Positions 9,064-17,561 of a stretch of 64,000 nt of DNA are shown here, in pieces. The notes under the pieces are model-generated. The model saw only the letters and a program-made list of their open reading frames with translations, did not search any database and was not told where the DNA came from. Where the stretch lies: NCBI GenBank assembly GCA_023015825.1, contig JALKAW010000001.1, positions 682,001 to 746,000 of the forward strand, written 5' to 3'. The translations under genes and the position numbers were made by a program. Source of the DNA: Flavobacteriaceae bacterium S0862. GTDB taxonomy: Bacteria > Bacteroidota > Bacteroidia > Flavobacteriales > Flavobacteriaceae. The stretch's first letter is position 1, and each line of letters begins with the position of its first letter.

Positions 9064-9524
9064 TTATAAGTGCCAAATAATTCTTCCAGTTTTTTGGTTC
9101 GGTATGCAAAAATTTCTTCCAGTTTTGGCTTCACTAATATTGGTTGTACTAATTGTCCAAGCCAACCAAAAGGCACTTTATAATCTATAATGTCTTCCAT
9201 TTCAACACCACCTTTAATTTCTTTTATAAAATGCTTATGATGCCATAATGCATAAGGTCCAAAGCGTTGTTCGTCAACAAAATATTGCTTGTCCATGACA
9301 TGAGTAATTTCGGTTACCCATTTAGTTTTTATTCCTAAAACTGGTGTGACAATGTATTGAATGATTTGTCCTGGATACATTGGCCTATCTGCTCCTGAAA
9401 GAATATCAAAACTCATATAATCTGGCGTTATGGTTTTTAAATTTCCAGGACTTGATAAAAAATCCCAAGCTTCATCTATTGAGATTGGAAGGTTTTGCTT
9501 TTTGTGTAATTGGTATATTTTCAT
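9060..9524 (-). CDS. SRPBCC family (START-like) ligand-binding protein
   Basis: The 154-residue protein has the START/Bet v1-like helix-grip layout: an initial strand, ISIDEAWDFLSSPGNLKTIT, then YPGQIIQYIVTPVLGIKTKW, FVDEQRFGPYALWHHKHFI and a C-terminal long helix. Close homologues are known beside photolyase genes and are sometimes labelled cell-division inhibitor or ligand-binding SRPBCC proteins; the ligand is unknown. It overlaps the CPD photolyase start by 4 bases. A 90-base intergenic stretch with two inverted repeats separates it from tspO. Confidence 0.85.
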   Translation of the reverse strand: MKIYQLHKKQNLPISIDEAWDFLSSPGNLKTITPDYMSFDILSGADRPMYPGQIIQYIVTPVLGIKTKWVTEITHVMDKQYFVDEQRFGPYALWHHKHFIKEIKGGVEMEDIIDYKVPFGWLGQLVQPILVKPKLEEIFAYRTKKLEELFGTYK

Positions 9525-9550
9525 GTATTAGTATTTATTGTTTTTCAAAG

Positions 9551-9610
9551 GTTACATGTAACATCCATATAATTATTTTACTATGTGATATAATTCTGGT
9601 CATGGATGTT
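9551..9610. promoter_or_regulatory. Two inverted repeats in the tspO-SRPBCC gap
   Basis: GTTACATGTAAC (9551-9562) is a perfect 12-base palindrome. AACATCCAT (9560-9568) and ATGGATGTT (9602-9610) form a second inverted repeat with 33 bases between arms. They sit in the largest internal gap of the second photolyase operon, so an internal promoter/operator or RNA-processing hairpin is possible. No good TAnnTTTG was recognised beside them. Confidence 0.35.
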
Positions 9611-9614
9611 TCAT

Positions 9615-10079
9615 CTAATTATGAATAACAACATATAAATTTAGTGAGATGGCAATGCAAAGCCAAATAATGTATGGTAATAACAAAAATCGTATCGTTT
9701 GTAATGATTCTACCCTAAATGTTAAGAAGTAATACAGAATCACAATTAGCAATAAAACAATGACTACTAATGCAAAAAGAGTCAAATGCTGATTGAAAAA
9801 TATGTAATTCCAACTCACATTTAACACGACTTGAAACGCAAATAGCAACCATAAAAATTTCGAATTTTGCCAATCGAAGAGATATGCTAGATAGATGGAA
9901 AAGCACACCATAATGATGGTCCATGCAATACCAAATACCCAACCTGGAGGTGTCCAAGGCGCTAGATTTTGACTCATGTACCAACTAGAGGTTGGACCAT
10001 TATTCATTAGTAAATTACCAATATATAAACCTCCAAAGTTTATGATTAAAAATAAAATTATAAGTTGGTAAAATTTCAT
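9615..10079 (-). CDS. tspO: TspO/MBR family protein
   Basis: A 154-residue membrane protein with five predicted transmembrane helices, the TspO number. Family signatures are GPTSSWYMSQNLAPWTPPGW (residues about 28-47) and VVLNVSWNYIFF. Bacterial TspO binds porphyrins and tunes photo-oxidative and tetrapyrrole stress responses. Its place among photolyases supports a role in photo-oxidative stress here (inference). Start ATG is directly adjacent to the stop codon of the preceding small gene. Confidence 0.93.
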   Translation of the reverse strand: MKFYQLIILFLIINFGGLYIGNLLMNNGPTSSWYMSQNLAPWTPPGWVFGIAWTIIMVCFSIYLAYLFDWQNSKFLWLLFAFQVVLNVSWNYIFFNQHLTLFALVVIVLLLIVILYYFLTFRVESLQTIRFLLLPYIIWLCIAISLNLYVVIHN

Positions 10080-10250
10080 CTATTGTTGTTTTAAAACATC
10101 TATTTGGTCAAGTATTTTCTGAGCTTCAGCATATTTTTCATCGCTTTTACTTCTATCAGTTGAAGATAATTTATGCCATTCGCTCATTAGCTTTTCATAT
10201 TGTTTTTGCAATGAATCTAGTTTTGATTTTGATTTAAAAAGTCCAAACAT
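10080..10250 (-). CDS. Lacal_2735-type small protein
   Basis: A 56-residue ORF starting MFGLFKSKSKLDSLQKQYEK and ending QKILDQIDVLKQQ. It is almost entirely helical and charged, with a heptad-like pattern of Leu/Ile/Tyr, so a short coiled coil. It matches what I recall of the flavobacterial Lacal_2735 family (MFGLFK.., then L..QY..L..E..KLS...R..SD.KY..A..I). It fills the space between gpx and tspO exactly: 2 bases after gpx and 0 bases before tspO, which strongly supports translation. Function unknown. Confidence 0.8.
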   Translation of the reverse strand: MFGLFKSKSKLDSLQKQYEKLMSEWHKLSSTDRSKSDEKYAEAQKILDQIDVLKQQ

Positions 10251-10252
10251 AA

Positions 10253-10777
10253 TTATAAGTATTTCGTTATTTTTTTGCTTAAAGGTTTTGTTGTTGAGTA
10301 AAAATAGTCAACTAGATTACCTTTAGGATCCACAAGATATTTTTGGAAGTTCCATTTAACATTGGAATTCTTAAGCCCATTTAAATTCTTACCAGTTAGC
10401 CATTTGTAGAGTGGATGTTGTTTACTTCCTTTTACATCAATTTTTTCTGTAATTAAGAAATCGACACCATAATTTACTTCACAAAACTCTTTAATTTCAA
10501 AAGCACTTCCAGGTTCTTGATGTCCAAACTGATTACAAGGTACACCAATAACCAAAAGCTTATCTTTATATGATTCATGTAGTTTTTGAAGTTCCTTGTA
10601 TTGCGGTGTAAAACCACATTTTGAAGCTACATTAACAAATAATATATGTTTGCCATTGAAATCTGAAAGCTTAATAAGCTTACCTTGTAAGCTATTTATT
10701 TTAATGTCATAAATAGTAGGTACTGATATATTCTTTTTATCAGAATCTTTGTTATTAAATACGTTTAGTAAACTCAT
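10253..10777 (-). CDS. Glutathione peroxidase family protein (Cys type)
   Basis: Thiol peroxidase of the GPX family reducing hydrogen peroxide and lipid hydroperoxides, usually with thioredoxin as donor in bacteria lacking glutathione. The catalytic tetrad is visible: C54 in NVASKCGFTP (Cys instead of selenocysteine), Q83 in CNQFGHQEPG, and W142-N143 in VKWNFQKYLV. A second Cys, at residue 81 (VPCNQF), may act in resolution. The 174 residues include a roughly 20-residue N-terminal extension. The gene is in the light-stress operon between an SDR and the Lacal_2735-type gene. Confidence 0.93.
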   Translation of the reverse strand: MSLLNVFNNKDSDKKNISVPTIYDIKINSLQGKLIKLSDFNGKHILFVNVASKCGFTPQYKELQKLHESYKDKLLVIGVPCNQFGHQEPGSAFEIKEFCEVNYGVDFLITEKIDVKGSKQHPLYKWLTGKNLNGLKNSNVKWNFQKYLVDPKGNLVDYFYSTTKPLSKKITKYL

Positions 10778-10780
10778 AAT

Positions 10781-11464
10781 TTATAGTTTAAAACTAACAA
10801 TACCACAATCCATTTCAAATACTTGCCCAGAGATTGATGCTGTTTTGTCAGATAATAAGAAGCTAGCCATTTCGGCTACTTCTTCTGGGCTTAAATATTT
10901 TTTCAAGGGGTGTCGTTCTGTTATGTTTTCAATCATTCTATCGTTGCGTAACAGTTTTGAAGCTAATTCAGTAGCTGTTACTGTTGGTGCAATAGCATTA
11001 ATCCTAATTGTTGGGGCTAATTCAGCACCTAACGATTTTACTAAGCCTTCAACACCTGATTTTGATGTAGCAATACTTGCATGAAATGGCATGCCCAGTT
11101 TTGTTGCTACAGTACTAAAAAGGACTATTGATGGATTTTCAGCCTGTTTTAGCACATTTAGATATTTTTGTATCGCTTTTACAGCACCCAACACGTTAAT
11201 TTCAAAGTCAGCTTTAAAATCATCAATACTAAGTCTTGATATTGGTTTTAAATTAATACTCCCAGGGCAATATACCAAGCCATCTGCTTTTTCAATGTTA
11301 GGTAGATCATCAGAAATAATATCACAAGAAAAATGTTCTAAATTTTCATGTGTTATTTCTGGCTTAGTTCTACTAATATTTATCACTTTATGTGAATGTA
11401 ATAGTAGTTTGACTAATGCATTACCAATTCCTTTACTTCCTCCTACAATAATAATAGTTTTCAT
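10781..11464 (-). CDS. SDR family oxidoreductase
   Basis: A 227-residue classical short-chain dehydrogenase/reductase. IIVGGSKGIGNALV is the TGxxxGIG cofactor loop; the NNAG-equivalent is YCPGS; the catalytic Ser and Tyr positions read SIVLFSTVATKLGMPFHASI with S in place of the usual YxxxK Tyr (HASIATSK), which is a deviation: Lys is present but the canonical Tyr is not obvious. Such atypical SDRs may have lost classical catalysis. It starts one base from the 76-residue gene and is cotranscribed with folE and gpx. Confidence 0.87.
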   Translation of the reverse strand: MKTIIIVGGSKGIGNALVKLLLHSHKVINISRTKPEITHENLEHFSCDIISDDLPNIEKADGLVYCPGSINLKPISRLSIDDFKADFEINVLGAVKAIQKYLNVLKQAENPSIVLFSTVATKLGMPFHASIATSKSGVEGLVKSLGAELAPTIRINAIAPTVTATELASKLLRNDRMIENITERHPLKKYLSPEEVAEMASFLLSDKTASISGQVFEMDCGIVSFKL

Positions 11465-11695
11465 TTAATAAGCTTCGATAAGTGGACGTCCTTTAAGACG
11501 TTTTTCTATTTTTCTTTTAATAGCAGTTAAACGCTTCATGATATCCATGATTTTGGCATCTTTTTTTTCTTTATAAATCTCATTTAAACCTAATATTAAT
11601 GATTTAGCTTCTCTTGAAATCTTAACTCTATCACTTGTAGATAAGCTACGTCTTTTTTGCTTTTCAAATTCTAGAGCTTTGTTTATTAAGTCCAT
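11465..11695 (-). CDS. Conserved hypothetical protein, basic helical (76 aa)
   Basis: A 76-residue protein rich in Lys/Arg/Glu, probably two long helices: ALEFEKQKRRSLSTSDRVKI and a C-terminal KRLTAIKRKIEKRLKGRP. There is no recognisable enzyme or membrane motif. It is 3 bases after folE and immediately before the SDR, within the photolyase operon, so it is certainly cotranscribed. Function unknown; a small RNA/DNA- or protein-binding role is only a guess from its charge. Confidence 0.75.
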   Translation of the reverse strand: MDLINKALEFEKQKRRSLSTSDRVKISREAKSLILGLNEIYKEKKDAKIMDIMKRLTAIKRKIEKRLKGRPLIEAY

Positions 11696-11698
11696 AAT

Positions 11699-12397
11699 TT
11701 AATTGTTTATATAGTTATGTAATTCGTTTATTTTTTCAGCAGTGTTAAACTGTCCACCGTAATATGCAGTTACTGTTGCTGATGTATCATCTTTAATGCC
11801 TCTTGAAGACACGCATAAATGTTTAGCATCAATAATCACAGCCACATCTTCAGTTTCTAGAATGGTTTTTAGTTCATTTGCAATTTGATTTGTTAAACGT
11901 TCCTGTACTTGTGGGCGTTTAGCATAATATTGAACAATTCTGTTTAATTTTGATAGTCCTATGACTTTTCCTGAAGATATGTAAGCCACGTGTGCTTTTC
12001 CGATAATTGGTACAAAATGATGCTCGCAGTTTGAATAAAACGTGATATTTTTTTCAACCAACATCTGATTGTATTGATACTTATTATCAAACAAGGCTAC
12101 TTTTGGTTTGTTTTTTGGATTTAACCCTGAAAATATTTCATCAATGTACATTTTTGCAACACGTTTAGGAGTGCCTCTTAATGAATCATCAGTAAGATCT
12201 AATCCCATCACATCCATAATTTCTTCAAAAAGAATGGCTATTTTCTCTTTCTTTTCTTCATCTGAAATCTTAAAAGCATTGGGTTTCATAGGTGTTTCAA
12301 GACCTGTATATAAATGGTCATCACCTATGTCGTCTATTGTGAAACCATTTAATTTATGACCGTTTATTTTATTTTTAATTATTTCTGTTGTTTTCAT
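11699..12397 (-). CDS. folE: GTP cyclohydrolase I
   Basis: Converts GTP to 7,8-dihydroneopterin triphosphate, the first step of tetrahydrofolate (and other pterin) synthesis. The 232-residue protein carries FYSNCEHHFVPIIGKAHVAY with the zinc Cys and His, GLSKLNRIV, RPQVQERLT and the second zinc Cys in KHLCVSSRGIKD. Photolyases of the class I and DASH types use methenyl-tetrahydrofolate as antenna, so folE here could feed antenna production (inference). A 54-base gap with an imperfect inverted repeat separates it from the TIGR03643 gene. Confidence 0.95.
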   Translation of the reverse strand: MKTTEIIKNKINGHKLNGFTIDDIGDDHLYTGLETPMKPNAFKISDEEKKEKIAILFEEIMDVMGLDLTDDSLRGTPKRVAKMYIDEIFSGLNPKNKPKVALFDNKYQYNQMLVEKNITFYSNCEHHFVPIIGKAHVAYISSGKVIGLSKLNRIVQYYAKRPQVQERLTNQIANELKTILETEDVAVIIDAKHLCVSSRGIKDDTSATVTAYYGGQFNTAEKINELHNYINN

Positions 12398-12451
12398 AAT
12401 TATCTTTTTCGTGTGCTGTTTTTAAGTACTCTAAGCTTAAAACAAAGCACG

Positions 12452-12724
12452 TTAACGTTTTGAAATAGAGTTGTTTGATATATGCCTCTGTCGTGAACAT
12501 TTGAATCGTCCTTTGTCAAATTCACGTAATTTTTGATGTTTTGTTTTTCTTCCTTGTACTCTAGCTCTCCACATTTTGAAACTACTAAGTTTCATTTCTC
12601 GTCTCATTAAATTGATGACTTCTTGCTCATTAAGACCAAATTGTAATTTTATAGCTTCAAAAGTGGTTCGATCTTCCCAAGCCATTTCTATAATTCTGTC
12701 TTTATCTTTAATAGTTAAGTTCAT
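12452..12724 (-). CDS. TIGR03643 family protein
   Basis: A 90-residue protein with IIEMAWEDRTTFEAIKLQFG, EQEVINLMRREM and FKMWRARVQGRKTKHQ, the signature of the TIGR03643 family: an HTH-like N-terminal half followed by a strongly basic W-R-x-R-V segment that suggests nucleic-acid binding. The family occurs near photolyase and cryptochrome genes in many bacteria; its role is unknown. The ATG overlaps the preceding gene's stop by 4 bases (ATGA). Confidence 0.88.
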   Translation of the reverse strand: MNLTIKDKDRIIEMAWEDRTTFEAIKLQFGLNEQEVINLMRREMKLSSFKMWRARVQGRKTKHQKLREFDKGRFKCSRQRHISNNSISKR

Positions 12725-13149
12725 GAATATTGAAAATCGTATTGGAGGTCATGCTTAATTTTTTCATCTAACATTTTACTGAAAAATCTTTTATTTTCTT
12801 TAAATGTTATATTGTTTTTGAATCGAATAAAATGACCTTGAGCATGAATACTAGCACCATTAACTTTATATAAAACCAAGTGATAATAAGGTATAGCCCA
12901 AGTAAAATTTTTCAATCCCTTATTGATATGAATAAGTATTCCATTAGAACGTAATTCTATGTTGGCATAATTAATTCCTGAAACTGAGTTCATATATACT
13001 TTTAAATTTGGGCTTACATCATCAATAATCATTCTTTTGCTACCAATACCTCTAAGTCTTATCGATTCAAAAAATGTAAAAGGTTTGCCCACCAAATCAT
13101 TAATTAATGCTTCATCTCCCTTGTTTCTATATGTTGAATCTATAATCAT
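12721..13149 (-). CDS. Hypothetical protein, first gene of second photolyase operon (142 aa)
   Basis: A 142-residue soluble protein with no family I recognise. The middle is beta-rich (LKVYMNSVSGINYANIEL, GILIHINKGLKNFTWAIPYY, LVLYKVNGASIHAQGHFIRF), followed by a C-terminal helix ending HDLQYDFQYS. There is no signal peptide or membrane segment. It is translationally coupled to the TIGR03643 gene and preceded by the bipartite element shared with the TetR operon. A role in the light-stress response follows from context only. Confidence 0.8.
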   Translation of the reverse strand: MIIDSTYRNKGDEALINDLVGKPFTFFESIRLRGIGSKRMIIDDVSPNLKVYMNSVSGINYANIELRSNGILIHINKGLKNFTWAIPYYHLVLYKVNGASIHAQGHFIRFKNNITFKENKRFFSKMLDEKIKHDLQYDFQYS

Positions 13150-13178
13150 AATTTAAATTATTTATAAATATACAAATA

Positions 13179-13213
13179 ATGTTTAAGTATACATAATAAA
13201 AGTTAAACAAAAT
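13179..13213 (-). promoter_or_regulatory. Bipartite inverted repeat, copy 2 (photolyase regulon operator candidate)
   Basis: On plus: ATGTTTAA, 16 bases, TTAAACAAAAT. The GTTTAA/TTAAAC arms (13181-13186 and 13203-13208) are perfect inverted repeats. It ends 31 bases before the ATG of the 142-residue gene. The flanks of 8 and 11 bases are identical to the copy at 21719-21753, whereas the 16-base middle is not. This suggests a dimer-binding operator. Confidence 0.6.
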
Positions 13214-13237
13214 ATTTTATAATAGTATAGTCAATCT

Positions 13238-14728
13238 TTATGAGTTCTCAAGTAAAGTTTTATTTCTTGAAGTATGTTTCTTTAAAATGCGCAAACTTTC
13301 TTCTTTTGCTAATTTTTTATTTCGCATTTGCCATAGTGTATCTGAAGCTTTTTTTCTTGTAGAATCTAAATCTACTATTGGGAAAGGGTAGTCTTCCCCT
13401 AATTTGAACTCATGAAACTCTTGCTCAAGTTTGGTCATTAAATATGGTTCGTGAGAAAATGGAATTTCTAAATTTTTTAATTCTGGAACCCATTTTTTTA
13501 TAAAAGTAGCGTCCGGATCATGTTCTAAACTATTTTTTATAGGGTTATAAATTCTAAGTATATTTACACCTGTTTCTCCTGCTTGCATTTGCAATTGTGG
13601 AAAATGAATACCTGGTTCAAAATCTAAAAACATTTTGGAGAGGTGTTTGGAAGCATCCTGCCAAGGTTGCCAGAGGTTATGTGTGAAAAAGGAAACAACA
13701 AGTGCACGCATTCTAAAGTTCAAATATCCAGTTTCATTTAAGCAACGCATACAAGCATCAATTAAAGGAAACCCAGTTTGTCCATTTTTCCATGCTGTTT
13801 GGTAGTTTTCTGACACTTTTTTTTTGAGCTTATGAAACCCTTTGTTTATACTTTCTTCTTCCATGATATGTTCCATTTCGAATTTTTGTATAAAATGAGA
13901 TTGCCATCTCAAACGCGACATAAAGGCCTCTAAAGATTTTTTGTTTTTGATGGTTTTTTTTAAATGATACGCTTTATGATATACTTCTCTAACTGATAAA
14001 TTTCCCCAAGCTAAGTATGGCGATATTCTGCTGCATCCTGTTCTAGCTAATTCAGGCTTAGAAATATGGAACATATAATTTAAGTAGCGATTCTCTAAAA
14101 AAGAATCTAAATATTTTAGTCCCATAGAACGACCTCCTTTCTGAAGAGAGGTATTTTCAGGTGTTTTTAAGGAAGGTGTTTTTATGAATAGTTCAAAAGC
14201 TTCTATTTCTTTAATAGTCAATAATTGACCTTCCCGCGGAGCAAAAGCTAGTGGTTTCGATTCAAAAAAAGCATTGCATTTTTCAATCCATAGTGCTCTA
14301 TTTTTCAAACCACGTTGAACACCGTTATTAATACTTTCATGCCAAGTGATTATATTATTCTTACAAAATCGAATAAATGATTTATCTCTTTCATAAGTCA
14401 CTAGAATGCCAGTTTCTTGATGTGAATATATATTTTTAATAGTATAATTTGAGAGTAGTTGATTAAAGGCTGATATAACATTTGCTTCAACAATAAGTAT
14501 TTTAGAATTGTAGAACTTCAAACGTTCATTCAAATCAACTAAGGACTCTTTTATGAAATTCCAATGACGCTCGCTGTAATGATCGTCTTGAAGTAAAAAA
14601 GGTTCAAAAACATACAGTAATAATGTACGTTTGCCTGATACTAGAGCATTGAATATAGCCTCATTATCTTCCAATCGTAAATCGCGTTTTAACCAAACAA
14701 CATTTATTTCTAACTTTCTAGTATTCAT
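13238..14728 (-). CDS. Cryptochrome/photolyase family protein, divergent
   Basis: A 496-residue flavoprotein of the photolyase superfamily. N-terminal antenna domain: VVWLKRDLRLEDNEAIFNAL; FAD domain: ARTGCSRISPYLAWGNLSVR, SRLRWQSHFIQKFE, TGFPLIDACMRCLNETGYLN and RMRALVVSFFTHNLWQPW. The segment that in class I CPD enzymes reads NWQW is PQLQMQAGETGVNILRIYNP here, so substrate (CPD, other lesion or light sensing) cannot be deduced. Its start overlaps the FeS photolyase stop by 11 bases. It is the last gene of the first operon. Confidence 0.88.
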   Translation of the reverse strand: MNTRKLEINVVWLKRDLRLEDNEAIFNALVSGKRTLLLYVFEPFLLQDDHYSERHWNFIKESLVDLNERLKFYNSKILIVEANVISAFNQLLSNYTIKNIYSHQETGILVTYERDKSFIRFCKNNIITWHESINNGVQRGLKNRALWIEKCNAFFESKPLAFAPREGQLLTIKEIEAFELFIKTPSLKTPENTSLQKGGRSMGLKYLDSFLENRYLNYMFHISKPELARTGCSRISPYLAWGNLSVREVYHKAYHLKKTIKNKKSLEAFMSRLRWQSHFIQKFEMEHIMEEESINKGFHKLKKKVSENYQTAWKNGQTGFPLIDACMRCLNETGYLNFRMRALVVSFFTHNLWQPWQDASKHLSKMFLDFEPGIHFPQLQMQAGETGVNILRIYNPIKNSLEHDPDATFIKKWVPELKNLEIPFSHEPYLMTKLEQEFHEFKLGEDYPFPIVDLDSTRKKASDTLWQMRNKKLAKEESLRILKKHTSRNKTLLENS

Positions 14729-16250
14729 CTTGATTTTCTATGATATAATGAGCTCTTTCTTTAATGTTGTTTAGCTCTTCCTTGTTCATTTTATCCAATA
14801 AGCTGAACATCATTCCCATTCTAAAATTATTTACAAGTTGTTCTCTTTTATCATCCAGAAAATTCCAATAAAGGCTATTAAAAGGACAAGCATCATCCTC
14901 AGTTTTTTTGTTCTTATCATAATGGCAATTAGCACAATAGTTACTCATTTTATTAATATATGAACCAGAGGATACATAAGGTTTTGTTGCTATTTTTCCG
15001 CCATCAGCAAATTGGCTCATGCCTCTGGTGTTTGGAAGTTGTACCCATTCTATGGCATCTACATAAACACCTAAATACCAGTCATCCACTTCGTCTGGAT
15101 TGGTTTGGGTTAACAACATATAATTTCCAGTAATCATTAAGCGCTGTATATGATGTGCATAACCATGATTCAAAGAGTTGTTTATGGCATGATAAAGACA
15201 ATTCATTTTTGTATTTCCTGTCCAAAAGAAATCTGGTAATGTGTTATAATTATTAAGTTCATTTTTAGTTTTGTATTCTGGCATGAACGCCCAATACATT
15301 CCTCGCATGTACTCACGCCAACCAATAATTTGCCTTATGAAACCTTCTACTTGAGAAATATGGATATCATCTTCATGTTTTCTATAATACTTCATTACAG
15401 TTTTTACAATGTCTTTTGGTGAAATCAATTTAAGGTTCATTGCAAATGATAAACGTGAATGAAAAAGATAATCTTCATCAGTATGCATCGCGTCTTGATA
15501 ATCGCCAAAATGCATTAATAATTCCTCACAAAAATATTTAAGCTGTTCTATGGCTTGAATTCGCGTTATGGGATATGAAAAAGTATTAGTTTCAAACTTA
15601 CCAAAAGTTTTAATGTCTACTATTTCTATATCCTTAATAACTTCAGAGACGTCATTTTTAAAATGTTTGTAATTTGGAATTACTATTTCTCCTTTCCATT
15701 TTTTTCTATTGCTTTTGTCATAATTCCATTTACCACCTTCGGGCTGGTTACTAACCATTAAAATATCATGTTTTTTACGCATATCTCTGTAGAAATTCTC
15801 CATGAGATATTGCTTTTTGCTTTTAAAAAACACTTTTAAATCTTCACGCTCTGTATAGAAATGCTCTGCGGAAACAGCTTTAGATTCTAGGTTTAGCGAT
15901 TTGCAGAAGTCAGATAATTGTTTATCCAATCGATATTCATCAGGCCATATATATTCAAAGGTTTTAATTTGATGTTCTTTGATTAAATTAGAAAGGTTCT
16001 TAGTTAAGTTTTGGGTGTTTCTTTCATCATTTATTTTGAAATATTGAACTTCATGACCTTGTTCTTTTAAATCCCTAGTAAATTGACGCATTGCAGAAAA
16101 AAATCCTATAACCTTTTGAATGTGATGCTTTACATAATCGGTTTCCTGACCCATTTCAAAAAGACAATACATAACATCGTTGGTGGTATTTTTAAACCAA
16201 GAATGCTTAATGTTGAGTTGATCACCAAGTATGAGTCTGAGTGTTTTCAT
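14718..16250 (-). CDS. FeS-type bacterial cryptochrome / prokaryotic (6-4) photolyase
   Basis: Belongs to the FeS-BCP group, whose characterised member (Agrobacterium PhrB) repairs (6-4) photoproducts using FAD, a 4Fe-4S cluster and 6,7-dimethyl-8-ribityllumazine. The 510-residue protein starts LRLILGDQLN and has all four cluster cysteines: C351, C439, C442 and C455 (YCANCHYDKNK then DDACPFN), one residue off the Agrobacterium numbering as I recall it. The active-site His pair is in NHGYAHHIQRLMITGN. It directly abuts the Cry-DASH gene (0-base gap). Confidence 0.93.
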   Translation of the reverse strand: MKTLRLILGDQLNIKHSWFKNTTNDVMYCLFEMGQETDYVKHHIQKVIGFFSAMRQFTRDLKEQGHEVQYFKINDERNTQNLTKNLSNLIKEHQIKTFEYIWPDEYRLDKQLSDFCKSLNLESKAVSAEHFYTEREDLKVFFKSKKQYLMENFYRDMRKKHDILMVSNQPEGGKWNYDKSNRKKWKGEIVIPNYKHFKNDVSEVIKDIEIVDIKTFGKFETNTFSYPITRIQAIEQLKYFCEELLMHFGDYQDAMHTDEDYLFHSRLSFAMNLKLISPKDIVKTVMKYYRKHEDDIHISQVEGFIRQIIGWREYMRGMYWAFMPEYKTKNELNNYNTLPDFFWTGNTKMNCLYHAINNSLNHGYAHHIQRLMITGNYMLLTQTNPDEVDDWYLGVYVDAIEWVQLPNTRGMSQFADGGKIATKPYVSSGSYINKMSNYCANCHYDKNKKTEDDACPFNSLYWNFLDDKREQLVNNFRMGMMFSLLDKMNKEELNNIKERAHYIIENQDEY

Positions 16251-17561
16251 TTAAAATAGAGTTTCTTGTAACCACATGTTTTGAAATGTGCCATTTGCAT
16301 CGTAACGTTCAGCTTGTAAGTCGACATTAAATTTTCGATCTCGAGTGTCGTTACCAACACCAGCAACATACATCCAATTACCGTAATTACTGTGCACATC
16401 ATAATCAATTAACATAGCTTCAAAATAGGCTGCACCAATTCTCCAATCTAGTAATAAGTCTTTTGCGAAGTATGATGCCACATTTTGACGTCCTCTATTG
16501 CTCATCCAGCCTGTTTTCTTAAGTTCAATCATGTTTGCATTCACAAAAGCCGATTTAGTTTCTCCGTTTGTCCATTTTTGGATGTCTTTATCATCTATTT
16601 TCCAATCGTATTCTTTATGCAGAATACCTCCAATTTTGAAAATATTTTTTTGGTGTTTTAGTGAAATGTATTTAAAATAATCTCTCCAAATCAGTTCAAA
16701 AATGAGCCAATACGTTGATTCGTTTTTAAAGTGGTCTTCTTCGAATTGTTTCACTTTCCAATAAATGGTTCTAGCCGAAATACTTCCGTTGGCTATCCAC
16801 GATGAAAATTTTGAACTATAGTCTTTACCAACTAATCCGTTTCTTGATTTTTTATAAAAACCTAGTTTTTTGGTTTCAAAAAAGTATTGGTTTAATCTAC
16901 TTAAAGCATTGGTTTCTCCACCTTTAAAAGGAAATGCCGAATTGACATGTGTTTTAAAATTTTCAAAACCTAAATCTTCAAGTGATAGAATTTTAGTATT
17001 GTTTATAACATTTTCAATTTTTTCTAATGGATTATTAATGACAGATTGTTGAACATTACTTTCCTTTTCAACTTTTTTCCTAAAATCGGTAAATACTTGT
17101 GGGATTTCATCAAACCGCATGTTTATATCATTTGGATGATATAGAAATTGATTGTATAATTCAATATAATTGACATTAGTTGAAACAGAACTTTTTACTT
17201 TTTGTAAAACGGCTTGCTCTTCCGAAGTCCATTCTTTTTGCAGGTAGATTGAGCTTATGCTATAGGTTTTAGTTAATTGTTTAATTGCTATTTCTGGTTT
17301 CTCATTAAAAACAAACAATTCAATATTCCATTTATTAAGATTTGTTTTTAAATCTTGAACGGTTTCAATCAAAAATTGCGCTCTAAACATCTCTGTTTTT
17401 TTAAATCCGAATGTAGAAATTTCATAATGTCTAGGGTCAAAACAGTAACAGGCCATAATGTTTTTATTTTCCTTGATGGCCTCGTTTAAAACAATATTAT
17501 CTTGAACTCTTAAATCGTTTCTAAACCAAACTAAAGCAGTATTGTTTTGTTTCTTCTGCAT
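16251..17561 (-). CDS. Cryptochrome DASH
   Basis: A 436-residue Cry-[23 protein letters not shown] in the antenna domain, [71 protein letters not shown] and the DASH-specific [24 protein letters not shown] proteins bind FAD and methenyl-tetrahydrofolate and repair CPDs mainly in single-stranded DNA; a signalling role is proposed in some species. Its start lies inside the overlapping DUF2256 gene's 3' end. Confidence 0.94.
   Translation of the reverse strand: MQKKQNNTALVWFRNDLRVQDNIVLNEAIKENKNIMACYCFDPRHYEISTFGFKKTEMFRAQFLIETVQDLKTNLNKWNIELFVFNEKPEIAIKQLTKTYSISSIYLQKEWTSEEQAVLQKVKSSVSTNVNYIELYNQFLYHPNDINMRFDEIPQVFTDFRKKVEKESNVQQSVINNPLEKIENVINNTKILSLEDLGFENFKTHVNSAFPFKGGETNALSRLNQYFFETKKLGFYKKSRNGLVGKDYSSKFSSWIANGSISARTIYWKVKQFEEDHFKNESTYWLIFELIWRDYFKYISLKHQKNIFKIGGILHKEYDWKIDDKDIQKWTNGETKSAFVNANMIELKKTGWMSNRGRQNVASYFAKDLLLDWRIGAAYFEAMLIDYDVHSNYGNWMYVAGVGNDTRDRKFNVDLQAERYDANGTFQNMWLQETLF

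Noticed and set aside
12418-12443. Inverted repeat GTTTTTAAG...CTTAAAAC upstream of folE as a third copy of the photolyase operator
   Set aside because: Arms and spacing (26 bases overall) do not match GTTTAA-N16-TTAAAC, and the flanks differ.
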